Source of the DNA: CAZJBP01 sp964544115
GTDB lineage: Bacteria > Verrucomicrobiota > Kiritimatiellia > UBA8416 > JADHWI01
Direction of reading: 5' to 3'
Assembly (NCBI GenBank): GCA_964544115.1
Contig: CAZJBP010000218.1
Span: forward strand, 1 to 5,352
DNA length: 5,352 bases
The first letter of the stretch is position 1, and every line of letters starts with the position of its first letter. Below the pieces are notes generated by a model. That model did no database searches. It saw only the letters and a list, made by a program, of their open reading frames with translations, and was not told the origin of the DNA. A program made the position numbers and the translations under genes. Shown here one piece after another: positions 1 through 5,352 of the stretch.

Positions 1-46
1 TTCCTCATCCCATTCACCCGACGGCTTCGGTGTCAGGAATTGTGAC

Positions 47-64
47 GCAACGCGCTCGCGTTGC
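47..64. repeat. Perfect 8-bp inverted repeat with 2-bp spacer
   Basis: GCAACGCG at 47-54 is followed by CT and then by its exact reverse complement CGCGTTGC at 57-64. It lies about 42 bp upstream of the first large palindrome and has an unrelated sequence. No T-run follows on either strand, so it does not look like an intrinsic terminator. It could be a second operator or a chance GC-rich dyad. Confidence 0.45.
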
Positions 65-80
65 AGGCATCCGATTCGCC

Positions 81-109
81 TTGCTTACCCACGCCACGAC
101 TGCTACTCT
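81..109 (+). promoter_or_regulatory. Weak candidate promoter of the regulator gene
   Basis: TTGCTT at 81-86 is separated by 17 bp from TACTCT at 104-109. The second hexamer is preceded by TG at 101-102, as in an extended -10. Each hexamer matches the sigma70 consensus at only three of six positions. If real, transcription would begin near 116-118, practically at the ATG, giving a leaderless or nearly leaderless mRNA. That would fit the absence of a Shine-Dalgarno sequence. The palindrome at 106-131 would then cover the -10 and the start point, which suits autorepression. Confidence 0.3.
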
Positions 110-131
110 CACACTTCATGAAGTGTGAGAG
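106..131. promoter_or_regulatory. 26-bp perfect palindrome over the regulator start codon (copy 1)
   Basis: The half-site is CTCTCACACTTCA (106-118), followed without spacer by its exact reverse complement (119-131). The dyad centre lies inside the ATG at 118-120. Bases 107-130 are identical to 703-726 in copy 2. Perfect dyads at the start of an ArsR-type gene are typical autoregulatory operators, and this is the likeliest role. Because the centre reads CATG, an ATG is present on both strands; no antisense gene is supported. Confidence 0.75.
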
Positions 132-699
132 CAATGGGCGCGAGGACAATCCAGGACTTGAGCCCACTCTGTGGCGCACATGCCGCGTCCTGACCCACGG
201 CAAACGACTGGAGATCCTCGAACGCCTTGCGGGCACTGGTGAGGCCAGCGTGACCCGGATCGCGAAGGACTGTGGGGTGTCTCTTCCGGCAGCCACACAG
301 CACCTGCGCCAACTGCAGTCACGCGGTCTGATACGCGCCGCCCGACGCAGTCGCTGGGTCTACTATTCTGCAGCCCCCGACCCTCTGGTCAAGCACAGCA
401 AAGGCGTACTTGAAGCCGTCTTGCAAGCCCTGCGGCGCCGGCACACCCATGCGCTCATCCGTCAGGACCTCACGGCCTTCACTCACCCGAGGCGCCTGGT
501 GATCCTACGGGCGCTGGCCGACCACCCGGCAGGGCCCTTCGATCTTGCAGCGCGTTGCCGCATCTCCCGGCCTGCCGTGTTTCGCCACCTCGACAAACTC
601 CGCCGTCGTGGGGTCGTGGAGGTCGTCGTCGACCGTTACCAACTCGCCCAGCCACCCTCGCCCTTGGCTCGTGCTCTCCTGAAGCACACGGTCGCCTGA
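118..699 (+). CDS. Tandem winged-helix ArsR-type transcriptional regulator
   Basis: This is a probable cytoplasmic DNA-binding regulator of 193 residues. It has two winged-helix modules. The first (about 17-105) has THGKRLEILERLA at 26-38 and a helix-turn-helix at about 44-72 that includes SLPAATQHLRQL. The second (about 113-190) has THPRRLVILRALA at 122-134 and a helix-turn-helix at about 139-167 that includes SRPAVFRHLDKL. The matching openings suggest internal duplication of an ArsR-like domain. The family usually has one such domain in about 100 residues and acts as a dimer. The classical ELCVCDL metal site is absent, so metal sensing is not supported. ATG 118 was chosen over the in-frame TTG at 61, whose extra 19 residues are low-complexity and encoded partly by the palindrome and inverted repeat. 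No Shine-Dalgarno precedes the ATG. The gene is bracketed by two palindromes, which suggests autoregulation. The target genes and ligand are unknown. Confidence 0.82.
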   Translation: MKCESNGREDNPGLEPTLWRTCRVLTHGKRLEILERLAGTGEASVTRIAKDCGVSLPAATQHLRQLQSRGLIRAARRSRWVYYSAAPDPLVKHSKGVLEAVLQALRRRHTHALIRQDLTAFTHPRRLVILRALADHPAGPFDLAARCRISRPAVFRHLDKLRRRGVVEVVVDRYQLAQPPSPLARALLKHTVA

Positions 700-733
700 C
701 AGTCTCACACTTCATGAAGTGTGAGACTGTCAG
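696..733. promoter_or_regulatory. 38-bp perfect palindrome over the regulator stop codon (copy 2)
   Basis: Every base from 696 to 714 pairs with its partner from 715 to 733, giving 19 bp per arm with no spacer. The stop codon TGA (697-699) lies in the left arm. The inner 24 bp (703-726) equal 107-130 of copy 1. Outside that core the sequence differs from copy 1 but is still self-complementary. No T-run follows on either strand, so an ordinary intrinsic terminator is unlikely. Possible roles are a second operator for the regulator, a loop anchor with copy 1, or an RNA hairpin protecting the 3' end of the mRNA. Confidence 0.75.
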
Positions 734-972
734 AGGCGGGCCATGCGTGGTTGGGGATCAACTGCCGCGGAGGTGGTGAGCTTCTGTTGTGGAGCATCCC
801 CGACACCGCAGGTGCCGTGGAGGCGCCACGTGCCGAGGCCGTCAGGGGCTCGCCTGCTTGCTCGACCTGAGGATGGGATTCCTGCAATCGCGCCCCCTGA
901 AGGGCTTTAGACTGCAGCTTTCGACTCGTCATATCGATGCGTTTCAGCAACACTTCGCACAGTGAACCGACG
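734..972. other. Intergenic region before the glycogen synthase operon
   Basis: About 240 bp separate the second palindrome from the chosen glycogen synthase start. No convincing gene was found. A weak promoter-like pair, TTAGAC (907-912) and CATATC (930-935) with 17-bp spacing, could drive the operon, but the match is poor. A small imperfect dyad, CGTGG/CCACG, lies near 816-830. A 21-codon reading frame begins at the ATG in the second palindrome (714) and ends at 779, without other support. Confidence 0.35.
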
Positions 973-2835
973 ATGAGCGAGACAACGTCCAGCCTTGGTC
1001 CTGCGCTCCGCAGCCCGGAGGTGCAAGTGCCGCGCGGAACGCTTCTGTGCGAGGTGGCGTGGGAAGTCTGCCACCAGCTGGGGGGCATCTATACGGTCGT
1101 TTCCACGAAGGTGCCGCGGATGGTCGAGCAGTGGGGCAGCGACGCCTGCCTCATCGGGCCCTACCTCGGAGAGGAGGCCAGTTCCGCGGAGTTCGAGGAG
1201 ATTCCGCTCACCGGCCCTTTTGGTGATGCCGTGTCCGACATGCGCGCGGCCGGCTACGACGCCCACCTCGGACGCTGGCTGGTCAGCGGCCATCCCACGG
1301 TGGTCCTGCTGGCGCCGGGGTGCGTTCAGAGCCGCCTGGACAGCATCAAGTTCGACCTCTGGAGCCACACGCACATCGATCTCCTCACCACCACGCCCCT
1401 GATCGACCACGTCCTCGCCTTCGGGTTCCTTGTCGAGCGCTATATCACCGCCCTCGCGGCGCGCGCCGGCGCCCGGCACCCGATCGTCGCCCACTTCCAT
1501 GAGTGGATGGGGGCCACCGCCTTGCCGGGACTTCGCCGGAGCGGGCTGCCGATCGCCACCGTCTTCACGACCCATGCCACGCAAGTCGGACGGTTCCTGG
1601 CCATGGACGCCCCTCACGACTACATCGAGCGGATCCCTCGCGTCGATCCCGAAGCCGAGGCGCGCCGATTCCGCATCCAGGTCGAGGCCGGCGTCGAACG
1701 CGCCGCCGCCGCCGATGCGCATGTGCTCACCACGGTCAGCCCCGTGACCGGCTTCGAGTGCAAGCACCTCCTCGGGCGGGCGCCGGACGTGATTCTCCCC
1801 AACGGGCGCAACGTCGAGCGCTTCATGGCGTTGCACGAGTTCCAGAACCTGCACCGCCAATACAAGGAGAAGATCCAGCAGTTCGTCATCGGGCATTTCT
1901 TCCCCAGCTACACGTTCGACCTGGACCGCACGCTGTACGTGTTCACGTCGGGTCGCTACGAGTATACGAACAAGGGCTTCGACCTGACGCTCGAGGCCAT
2001 GCGCCGGCTGAACGCCATGCTCAAGTCCTCCGGGTCGGACCGCACCGTGGTCCTCTTTCTCATCACCCGCGCGGCGTATCGCTCGGTGAACGCGGAGGTG
2101 CTACAACGCCGCGCCGTGATGGAGGAGATCCGCCGCGATTGCACCGCCATACAGGAACAGATCGGCAGCCAGCTCTTCACCGCGGTGGCGCAACGACGCT
2201 GGCCCCGGTTCGAGGACCTCGTGGACGAATACTCGCAACTGCGCCTGCGCCGCGCCCTGCACACCTGGCGCACGTCGCAGACGCCGCCTGTGGTCACCCA
2301 TGACCTCGCCTACCCCGCGGACGACGCCGTGTTGCGCCAGCTGCGCCAGATCGGACTCACGAACGCCGCCGAGGATCGCGTCAAGGTTGTGTACTACCCG
2401 GAGTTCGTCGCATCGAGCGACCCCCTGTTCGGCATGGACTATGACCAGTTCGTCCGCGGCTGCCACCTGGGCCTGTTCCCCAGCCTGTACGAGCCCTGGG
2501 GCTACGCGCCGCTGGAGTGCGTGATGCTCGGAATCCCCTCGATCACGAGCGACCTGGCCGGCTTCGGCGCCTTCGTGCAGGAGCATGTGCCCGGATGCGA
2601 TGAGCTGGGCATCCGTGTGCTGCCCCGGCGGGGCATCAGTTTCGACGCCGCCGCACAGGACCTCGCCGAGCGAGTAGAGGAGTTCACGCGCCTGGAGCGC
2701 CGCGAACGCATCGCCCTGCGAAACCGGGTCGAGAGCGCCGCCGAGCAGTTCGACTGGGAGGCGCTCTACCCCAACTACACCCGGGCCCACGAAATGGCGC
2801 TCCTTAGGCTGGCCCAGCAGGAGGCGGGGGCGTGA
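973..2835 (+). CDS. Glycogen synthase, GT3 (eukaryote-type, Gys family)
   Basis: The enzyme transfers glucose from a nucleotide sugar (UDP-glucose in characterised GT3 enzymes) to the non-reducing end of alpha-1,4-glucan, in the cytoplasm. The 620-residue protein covers the family length except the eukaryotic phosphorylated tails. Visible family blocks are the GGIY loop (37-40) after CEVAWEVCHQL, FDLWSH (127-132), AHFHEWMG (173-180), FTTHAT (198-203), TTVSPVT (253-259) followed by ILPNGRNV (274-281), YTNKGFD (331-337), and the C-terminal block YPEF (475-478) to FVRGCHLGLFPSLYEPWGY. The E-x7-E pair of retaining GT-B enzymes is E507/E515. An Arg-rich helix (R573, R576, R577, R579, R583, R585) lies where yeast and animal enzymes bind glucose-6-phosphate. 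It is not the bacterial ADP-glucose GlgA (GT5) type. ATG 973 was preferred to in-frame ATG 937, which adds 12 unconserved-looking residues; neither has a clear Shine-Dalgarno. The next gene overlaps the stop codon. Confidence 0.93.
   Translation: MSETTSSLGPALRSPEVQVPRGTLLCEVAWEVCHQLGGIYTVVSTKVPRMVEQWGSDACLIGPYLGEEASSAEFEEIPLTGPFGDAVSDMRAAGYDAHLGRWLVSGHPTVVLLAPGCVQSRLDSIKFDLWSHTHIDLLTTTPLIDHVLAFGFLVERYITALAARAGARHPIVAHFHEWMGATALPGLRRSGLPIATVFTTHATQVGRFLAMDAPHDYIERIPRVDPEAEARRFRIQVEAGVERAAAADAHVLTTVSPVTGFECKHLLGRAPDVILPNGRNVERFMALHEFQNLHRQYKEKIQQFVIGHFFPSYTFDLDRTLYVFTSGRYEYTNKGFDLTLEAMRRLNAMLKSSGSDRTVVLFLITRAAYRSVNAEVLQRRAVMEEIRRDCTAIQEQIGSQLFTAVAQRRWPRFEDLVDEYSQLRLRRALHTWRTSQTPPVVTHDLAYPADDAVLRQLRQIGLTNAAEDRVKVVYYPEFVASSDPLFGMDYDQFVRGCHLGLFPSLYEPWGYAPLECVMLGIPSITSDLAGFGAFVQEHVPGCDELGIRVLPRRGISFDAAAQDLAERVEEFTRLERRERIALRNRVESAAEQFDWEALYPNYTRAHEMALLRLAQQEAGA
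2819..2824 (+). promoter_or_regulatory. Strong ribosome binding site for the downstream gene
   Basis: AGGAGG sits inside the last codons of the glycogen synthase gene, seven bases before the GTG at 2832. It supports the GTG start and suggests independent or coupled re-initiation. It is by far the best Shine-Dalgarno sequence in the window. Confidence 0.8.
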
Positions 2836-3611
2836 ATCCGAACAAACGCTGGCTGCCGCTGATGGGACGGAGAGCCGAGGGCCCTGCGGTCGAGGAGCCC
2901 ACAGGTGAAGCCTACCGCGCCGAATGGATCGACTTCGAGCGCGGACTGCGCATTGGCCGGCTGGAGCCTCACGAGCGCATCACTCAGATTCTCAAGCACC
3001 ACCTTGAGCAGTCGTACGGCACACGGTTCATCACCGATCGCTGGGGCCGGGGCATGTTCTGGCAGTGGATCTGCTGGCTGCCGACGGCCAATCGTGCCGC
3101 CAAGCCGCTGTCGTCCGACGTCAACTTCGGCTGCGCGAAGCTGTTCGTGACGGTGGATGTCAAGCGGCGCGTCTTCAAGAGCGGACTCCAGGTCGAGCGG
3201 GGCTACGCCCGCGGCCCGGCCCCCTACCCCGGCTGCCTCCTGCGGAAGGACTGGGACTGGCATCGCCTGGTGAGCCAGTGCCGCAAGGGATCGGACTTGG
3301 ACGGGATTCTGGGGCAGTTGATACACCGTGATGGCTTCGCCGCCGAACTGGGTGACTGGGAAGCCAACGCCGTCTTCACCGCCGCCAACTTCCGTTCAGC
3401 CGACCAACTGGCCAGGATCATGGCGCGCACCCCCCCGCGCGAGTGGGTCGGGTTTCAGCTTTACTACCCACTGCCCGAGACCGACGTGCGCTCCTGCACC
3501 GGCCCGGAACTGATGCGCGCAGTGAAGGGAGTCTTCGACGAGGTGATACCGGCGATGAATGCCTGCATGCAGATCGCGCTGACCCCACGGCCGAAGCCGC
3601 CCTTCGGTTGA
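2832..3611 (+). CDS. Uncharacterised protein coupled to glycogen synthase
   Basis: I do not recognise this 259-residue protein. It starts with GTG, whose last two bases form part of the preceding TGA stop (GTGA overlap), behind AGGAGG. The two products are therefore almost certainly cotranscribed and probably translationally coupled. It has no signal peptide or membrane segment and looks like a soluble cytoplasmic, mixed alpha/beta protein. Visible traits are an aromatic stretch GMFWQWICWLP (74-84), a beta-rich section AKLFVTVDVKRRVFKSGLQVE (split as AKLFVTVDV at 102-110 and the following strand to 122), a DWDWHRL segment (140-146), GFQLYYPLPE (207-216) and a helical C-terminus ending in a Pro-rich tail. 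Cys residues at 81, 101, 135, 150, 222 and 245 do not form an obvious metal motif. No catalytic signature was found. Linkage suggests a role tied to glycogen metabolism, but this is only an inference from position. Confidence 0.85.
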   Translation: MNPNKRWLPLMGRRAEGPAVEEPTGEAYRAEWIDFERGLRIGRLEPHERITQILKHHLEQSYGTRFITDRWGRGMFWQWICWLPTANRAAKPLSSDVNFGCAKLFVTVDVKRRVFKSGLQVERGYARGPAPYPGCLLRKDWDWHRLVSQCRKGSDLDGILGQLIHRDGFAAELGDWEANAVFTAANFRSADQLARIMARTPPREWVGFQLYYPLPETDVRSCTGPELMRAVKGVFDEVIPAMNACMQIALTPRPKPPFG

Positions 3612-3641
3612 CGCGCCGCAGCGGGTGTTTCGCGCCCGATG

Positions 3642-3670
3642 TTGACCTCCCAGCCGGATTGGCACATACT
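3642..3670 (+). promoter_or_regulatory. Candidate sigma70-type promoter of cydAB
   Basis: TTGACC (3642-3647) matches the -35 consensus at five of six positions. It is spaced exactly 17 bp from CATACT (3665-3670), which matches the -10 at four of six. Transcription would start near 3677, leaving a leader of about 93 nt before cydA. It lies just after the stop of the preceding gene and separates cydAB from the glycogen operon. No clear FNR or Rex dyad was seen beside it. Confidence 0.5.
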
Positions 3671-3697
3671 CACCGCCCATCAGCAAGCCGACTTGGT

Positions 3698-3727
3698 GCG
3701 GTCACAGCGGGCGCGTGCCCGTGCCGC
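3698..3727 (+). promoter_or_regulatory. GC-rich two-tier hairpin in the cydA leader
   Basis: An inner stem pairs 3707-3712 with 3717-3722 (GCGGGC with GCCCGT, one G-T wobble) around a GCGT loop. An outer four-pair stem joins GCGG at 3698-3701 to CCGC at 3724-3727. It would fold in the leader RNA about 40 nt before the start codon. No T-run follows. A regulatory role is unproven, since GC-rich DNA often yields such folds. Confidence 0.3.
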
Positions 3728-3769
3728 CAGGAAGAGCGATTTCGTGCCCTGTATTTAGGATGCACCCCC

Positions 3770-5119
3770 ATGGACGTCCTCACTTTAAGCCGATTGCAGT
3801 TCGCCTTGACGAGCGCGTTTCATTTCCTCTTTGTGCCGCTGACCCTCGGCCTCTCGGTCCTGGTGGCCGCCATGGAGGTCTTCTATGTGCGGACACATGA
3901 TGCGCTCTACCTCAGGATGACGAAGTTCTGGGGCAAACTATTTCTCATCAACTTCGCCCTTGGCGTGGTGACAGGCATCACGCTGGAGTTCCAGTTCGGC
4001 ATGAACTGGGCGGAATACTCCCGCTATGTCGGCGACATCTTTGGCGCGCCTCTCGCCATTGAGGCCTCCGTGGCGTTCTTTCTGGAGTCTGTCTTTATCG
4101 GCGTCTGGATATTCGGATGGAACAAGCTCTCCAAGAAGACCCATGCCCTGGCGATCTGCCTTGTAGCCTTCGCCACCAATCTTTCCGGGCTCTGGATCCT
4201 TCTCGCCAATGGGTGGATGCAGCACCCCGTGGGCTACGTCATCCGCAACGGGCGCGCGGAGATGGTCGATTTCATGGCCATGATCCTGAACCCCAACGGC
4301 CTGATCAAGTTCGCCCACCAGATCGTCTCGGGCTACACGGTGGCCGCCTTCTTCATCCTAGGGATCTCGGCGTGGCATCTCCTGCGAAAGAACGAAGTTG
4401 CGTTCTTCAAGGCTTCCTTCAAGTTCGCGGCCGTGTTCGGGCTGGTCTCCACCCTCATGACCGGCCTCACCGGCGACATCCACGCCGTTGACGTGGCCAA
4501 AACGCAACCTGCCAAACTTGCGGCCATGGAATCGTTGTGGGACACCCAGAAAGGCGCCGGGATGTACCTGCTGCAGTGGCCGGACCCCGACAATGAGCGG
4601 AATCGGGGTGAATTCCTGTACATGCCGAATATGTTGAGCATCCTCGCAACCCATTCGCCTCACGGGGAAGTCCAGGGCCTCAAGGCTTTCCCGAAAGAGG
4701 AACGCCCGCCCGTCACGCCCGTGTTTCTGAGTTTCCGGATCATGGTGGCCCTCGGATCGCTGTTCATCCTGCTCGCCAGCCTGGCCGTCTTCTTGTCGGC
4801 TCGTGACAAGCTGGAGCAGTACCCGCTCTTTCTCAGAGTGCTGGTGCTCACGATTCCCCTGCCCTACCTCGCCAATCAGCTCGGTTGGATCGTCGCCGAA
4901 ATGGGGCGGCAGCCCTGGATTGTGTACGGAGTCATGAAGACCTCCGATGCCGTCTCAAAATCCATCTCGGTCGGACAGGTCGTTTGCTCGCTGGTCGGTT
5001 TCATCCTGCTCTACACGTTTCTTGGATCGATCGACATCTACCTCTTAGCGAAGTTTGCGCGAAAGGGCCCTGACGGCGATCCGTCCTCATTCATCAAGGC
5101 GACGAAACGGGGGGTGTGA
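3770..5119 (+). CDS. cydA: Cytochrome bd quinol oxidase subunit I
   Basis: CydA is the quinol-oxidising, haem-carrying subunit of the bd-type terminal oxidase. It reduces O2 to water in the inner membrane with high oxygen affinity. The 449-residue protein aligns by eye with E. coli CydA along its length. Key residues are H18 (haem b595 ligand, E. coli H19), E98 and E106 (E99, E107), H183 and M325 (haem b558, H186 and M393), K249 and E254 in KLAAME (K252, E257 of the quinol site), and GRQPW (379-383). Hydrophobic segments are spread as expected for nine helices. The periplasmic Q-loop lacks the long E. coli C-terminal insertion, explaining 449 rather than 522 residues: a short-Q-loop enzyme. 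ATG 3770 begins MDVLTLSRLQFALT, the conserved N-terminus, and is preceded by AGGA (3757-3760). The frame is open further upstream, but that part is not CydA. cydB follows after one base. Confidence 0.97.
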   Translation: MDVLTLSRLQFALTSAFHFLFVPLTLGLSVLVAAMEVFYVRTHDALYLRMTKFWGKLFLINFALGVVTGITLEFQFGMNWAEYSRYVGDIFGAPLAIEASVAFFLESVFIGVWIFGWNKLSKKTHALAICLVAFATNLSGLWILLANGWMQHPVGYVIRNGRAEMVDFMAMILNPNGLIKFAHQIVSGYTVAAFFILGISAWHLLRKNEVAFFKASFKFAAVFGLVSTLMTGLTGDIHAVDVAKTQPAKLAAMESLWDTQKGAGMYLLQWPDPDNERNRGEFLYMPNMLSILATHSPHGEVQGLKAFPKEERPPVTPVFLSFRIMVALGSLFILLASLAVFLSARDKLEQYPLFLRVLVLTIPLPYLANQLGWIVAEMGRQPWIVYGVMKTSDAVSKSISVGQVVCSLVGFILLYTFLGSIDIYLLAKFARKGPDGDPSSFIKATKRGV

Positions 5120-5120
5120 C

Positions 5121-5352
5121 ATGGAGTTTCAAATCATCTGGTTCGTCCTGTGGAGTGTCCTGTGGGCGGTCTATTTCATGCTGGACGGTTTTGTGCTGGG
5201 CAGCGGGATGCTGCAGAACTTCATCGCGAAGAACGACACCGAGCGGCGCGTGGTGATCAATACTCTGGGCCCGGTTTGGGACGGCAATGAAGTCTGGTTG
5301 ATCACGGCCGGAGGCGCGACCTTCGCCGCCTTCCCGACCACCTACGCCCTCA
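5121..5352 (+). CDS. cydB: Cytochrome bd quinol oxidase subunit II, 5' part only
   Basis: CydB is the second large membrane subunit of the bd oxidase and pairs with CydA. Only 77 codons are present before the window ends, so no stop is visible. The start ATG is one base after the cydA stop, with a purine-rich GGGGGG (5109-5114) as ribosome binding site. The N-terminal hydrophobic helix (about 5-21) is followed by LDGFVLGSGML, then KNDTERRVVINTLGP and WDGNEVWLITAGGATFAAFP, all hallmark CydB segments. D54 of WDGN corresponds to E. coli D58. The usual DGFD motif reads DGFV (V25), an unusual replacement of an acidic residue considered important in this family. The adjacency to cydA makes the assignment secure. 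Confidence 0.95.
   Translation, partial: MEFQIIWFVLWSVLWAVYFMLDGFVLGSGMLQNFIAKNDTERRVVINTLGPVWDGNEVWLITAGGATFAAFPTTYAL

Larger units (their letters stand above)
1..117. other. Upstream region of the regulator gene
   Basis: No gene can be supported here. Reading frames run through the stretch on both strands, but none shows family resemblance, and a gene ending or diverging beyond the left edge cannot be excluded. It contains an 8-bp inverted repeat (47-64), a weak promoter-like pair (81-109) and the left arm of the first large palindrome (from 106). Confidence 0.5.

Noticed and set aside
61..117. TTG 61 as the start of the regulator
   Set aside because: It lies inside an inverted repeat, adds 19 residues without domain content, and no Shine-Dalgarno precedes it. 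ATG 118 already gives the full double-domain protein.
505..715. - strand frames starting at the ATG of the second palindrome
   Set aside because: They exist because the palindrome centre reads CATG on both strands. Their products overlap the regulator antisense and have no family features.
696..733. Second palindrome as an intrinsic terminator
   Set aside because: The stem is strong, but no T-run follows on either strand and the same core occurs at the start of the gene, where a terminator makes no sense.
937..972. ATG 937 as the start of glycogen synthase
   Set aside because: It cannot be excluded, but the 12 added residues have no family resemblance and no ribosome binding site is visible. 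ATG 973 is kept as the more economical start.
907..1896. Long open frame on the - strand (329 codons) opposite the glycogen synthase gene
   Set aside because: Its product is low-complexity, rich in Gly, Ala, Arg, Glu and Asp, and matches no family. The + strand encodes clear GT3 motifs throughout. It is a by-product of high GC content.
3622..3638. Small hairpin (CGGGTG/CGCCCG) after the stop of the unknown gene as a terminator
   Set aside because: It has only six pairs including one wobble and no T-run after it. It directly abuts the candidate cydA promoter.
3443..3769. N-terminal extension of the cydA frame by 109 codons
   Set aside because: It overlaps the preceding gene out of frame, has a biased composition, and lies before the conserved CydA N-terminus at ATG 3770, which has its own ribosome binding site.

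Overview
The window is GC-rich bacterial chromosomal DNA with four complete genes and one truncated gene, all on the + strand, in three blocks. No tRNA, rRNA, CRISPR array, transposase or phage gene was seen. The lineage is not certain. A glycogen synthase of the GT3 type (the animal/fungal family, found in some bacteria), a short-Q-loop cytochrome bd oxidase and a double winged-helix ArsR-type regulator fit a member of the PVC superphylum (Verrucomicrobiota, Planctomycetota and relatives) or a neighbouring Gram-negative phylum. This placement is inferred from family distribution only.

Block 1 (1-733) holds a small regulator gene (118-699) whose protein contains two consecutive ArsR-like winged-helix domains. 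The gene is bracketed by two copies of one perfect palindrome. The first (26 bp) is centred one base into the start codon. The second (38 bp) overlaps the stop codon. They share an identical 24-bp core, and their centres are 596 bp apart. This is the most striking unexplained structure in the window and looks like a private operator system of the regulator.

Block 2 (973-3611) is a two-gene operon. The first gene is a GT3 glycogen synthase. The second encodes an unrecognised soluble 259-residue protein that starts inside the glycogen synthase stop codon (GTGA overlap) behind an ideal Shine-Dalgarno sequence. About 240 bp separate the second palindrome from this operon, so the regulator may also control glycogen synthesis; this is inference.

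Block 3 (3642-5352) is a cydAB operon for the cytochrome bd quinol oxidase. It has a plausible sigma70-type promoter and a GC-rich hairpin in its leader. CydA is complete, and CydB runs off the window after 77 codons. CydA keeps the expected haem ligands. The visible CydB N-terminus has Val where the second Asp of the usual DGFD motif stands.
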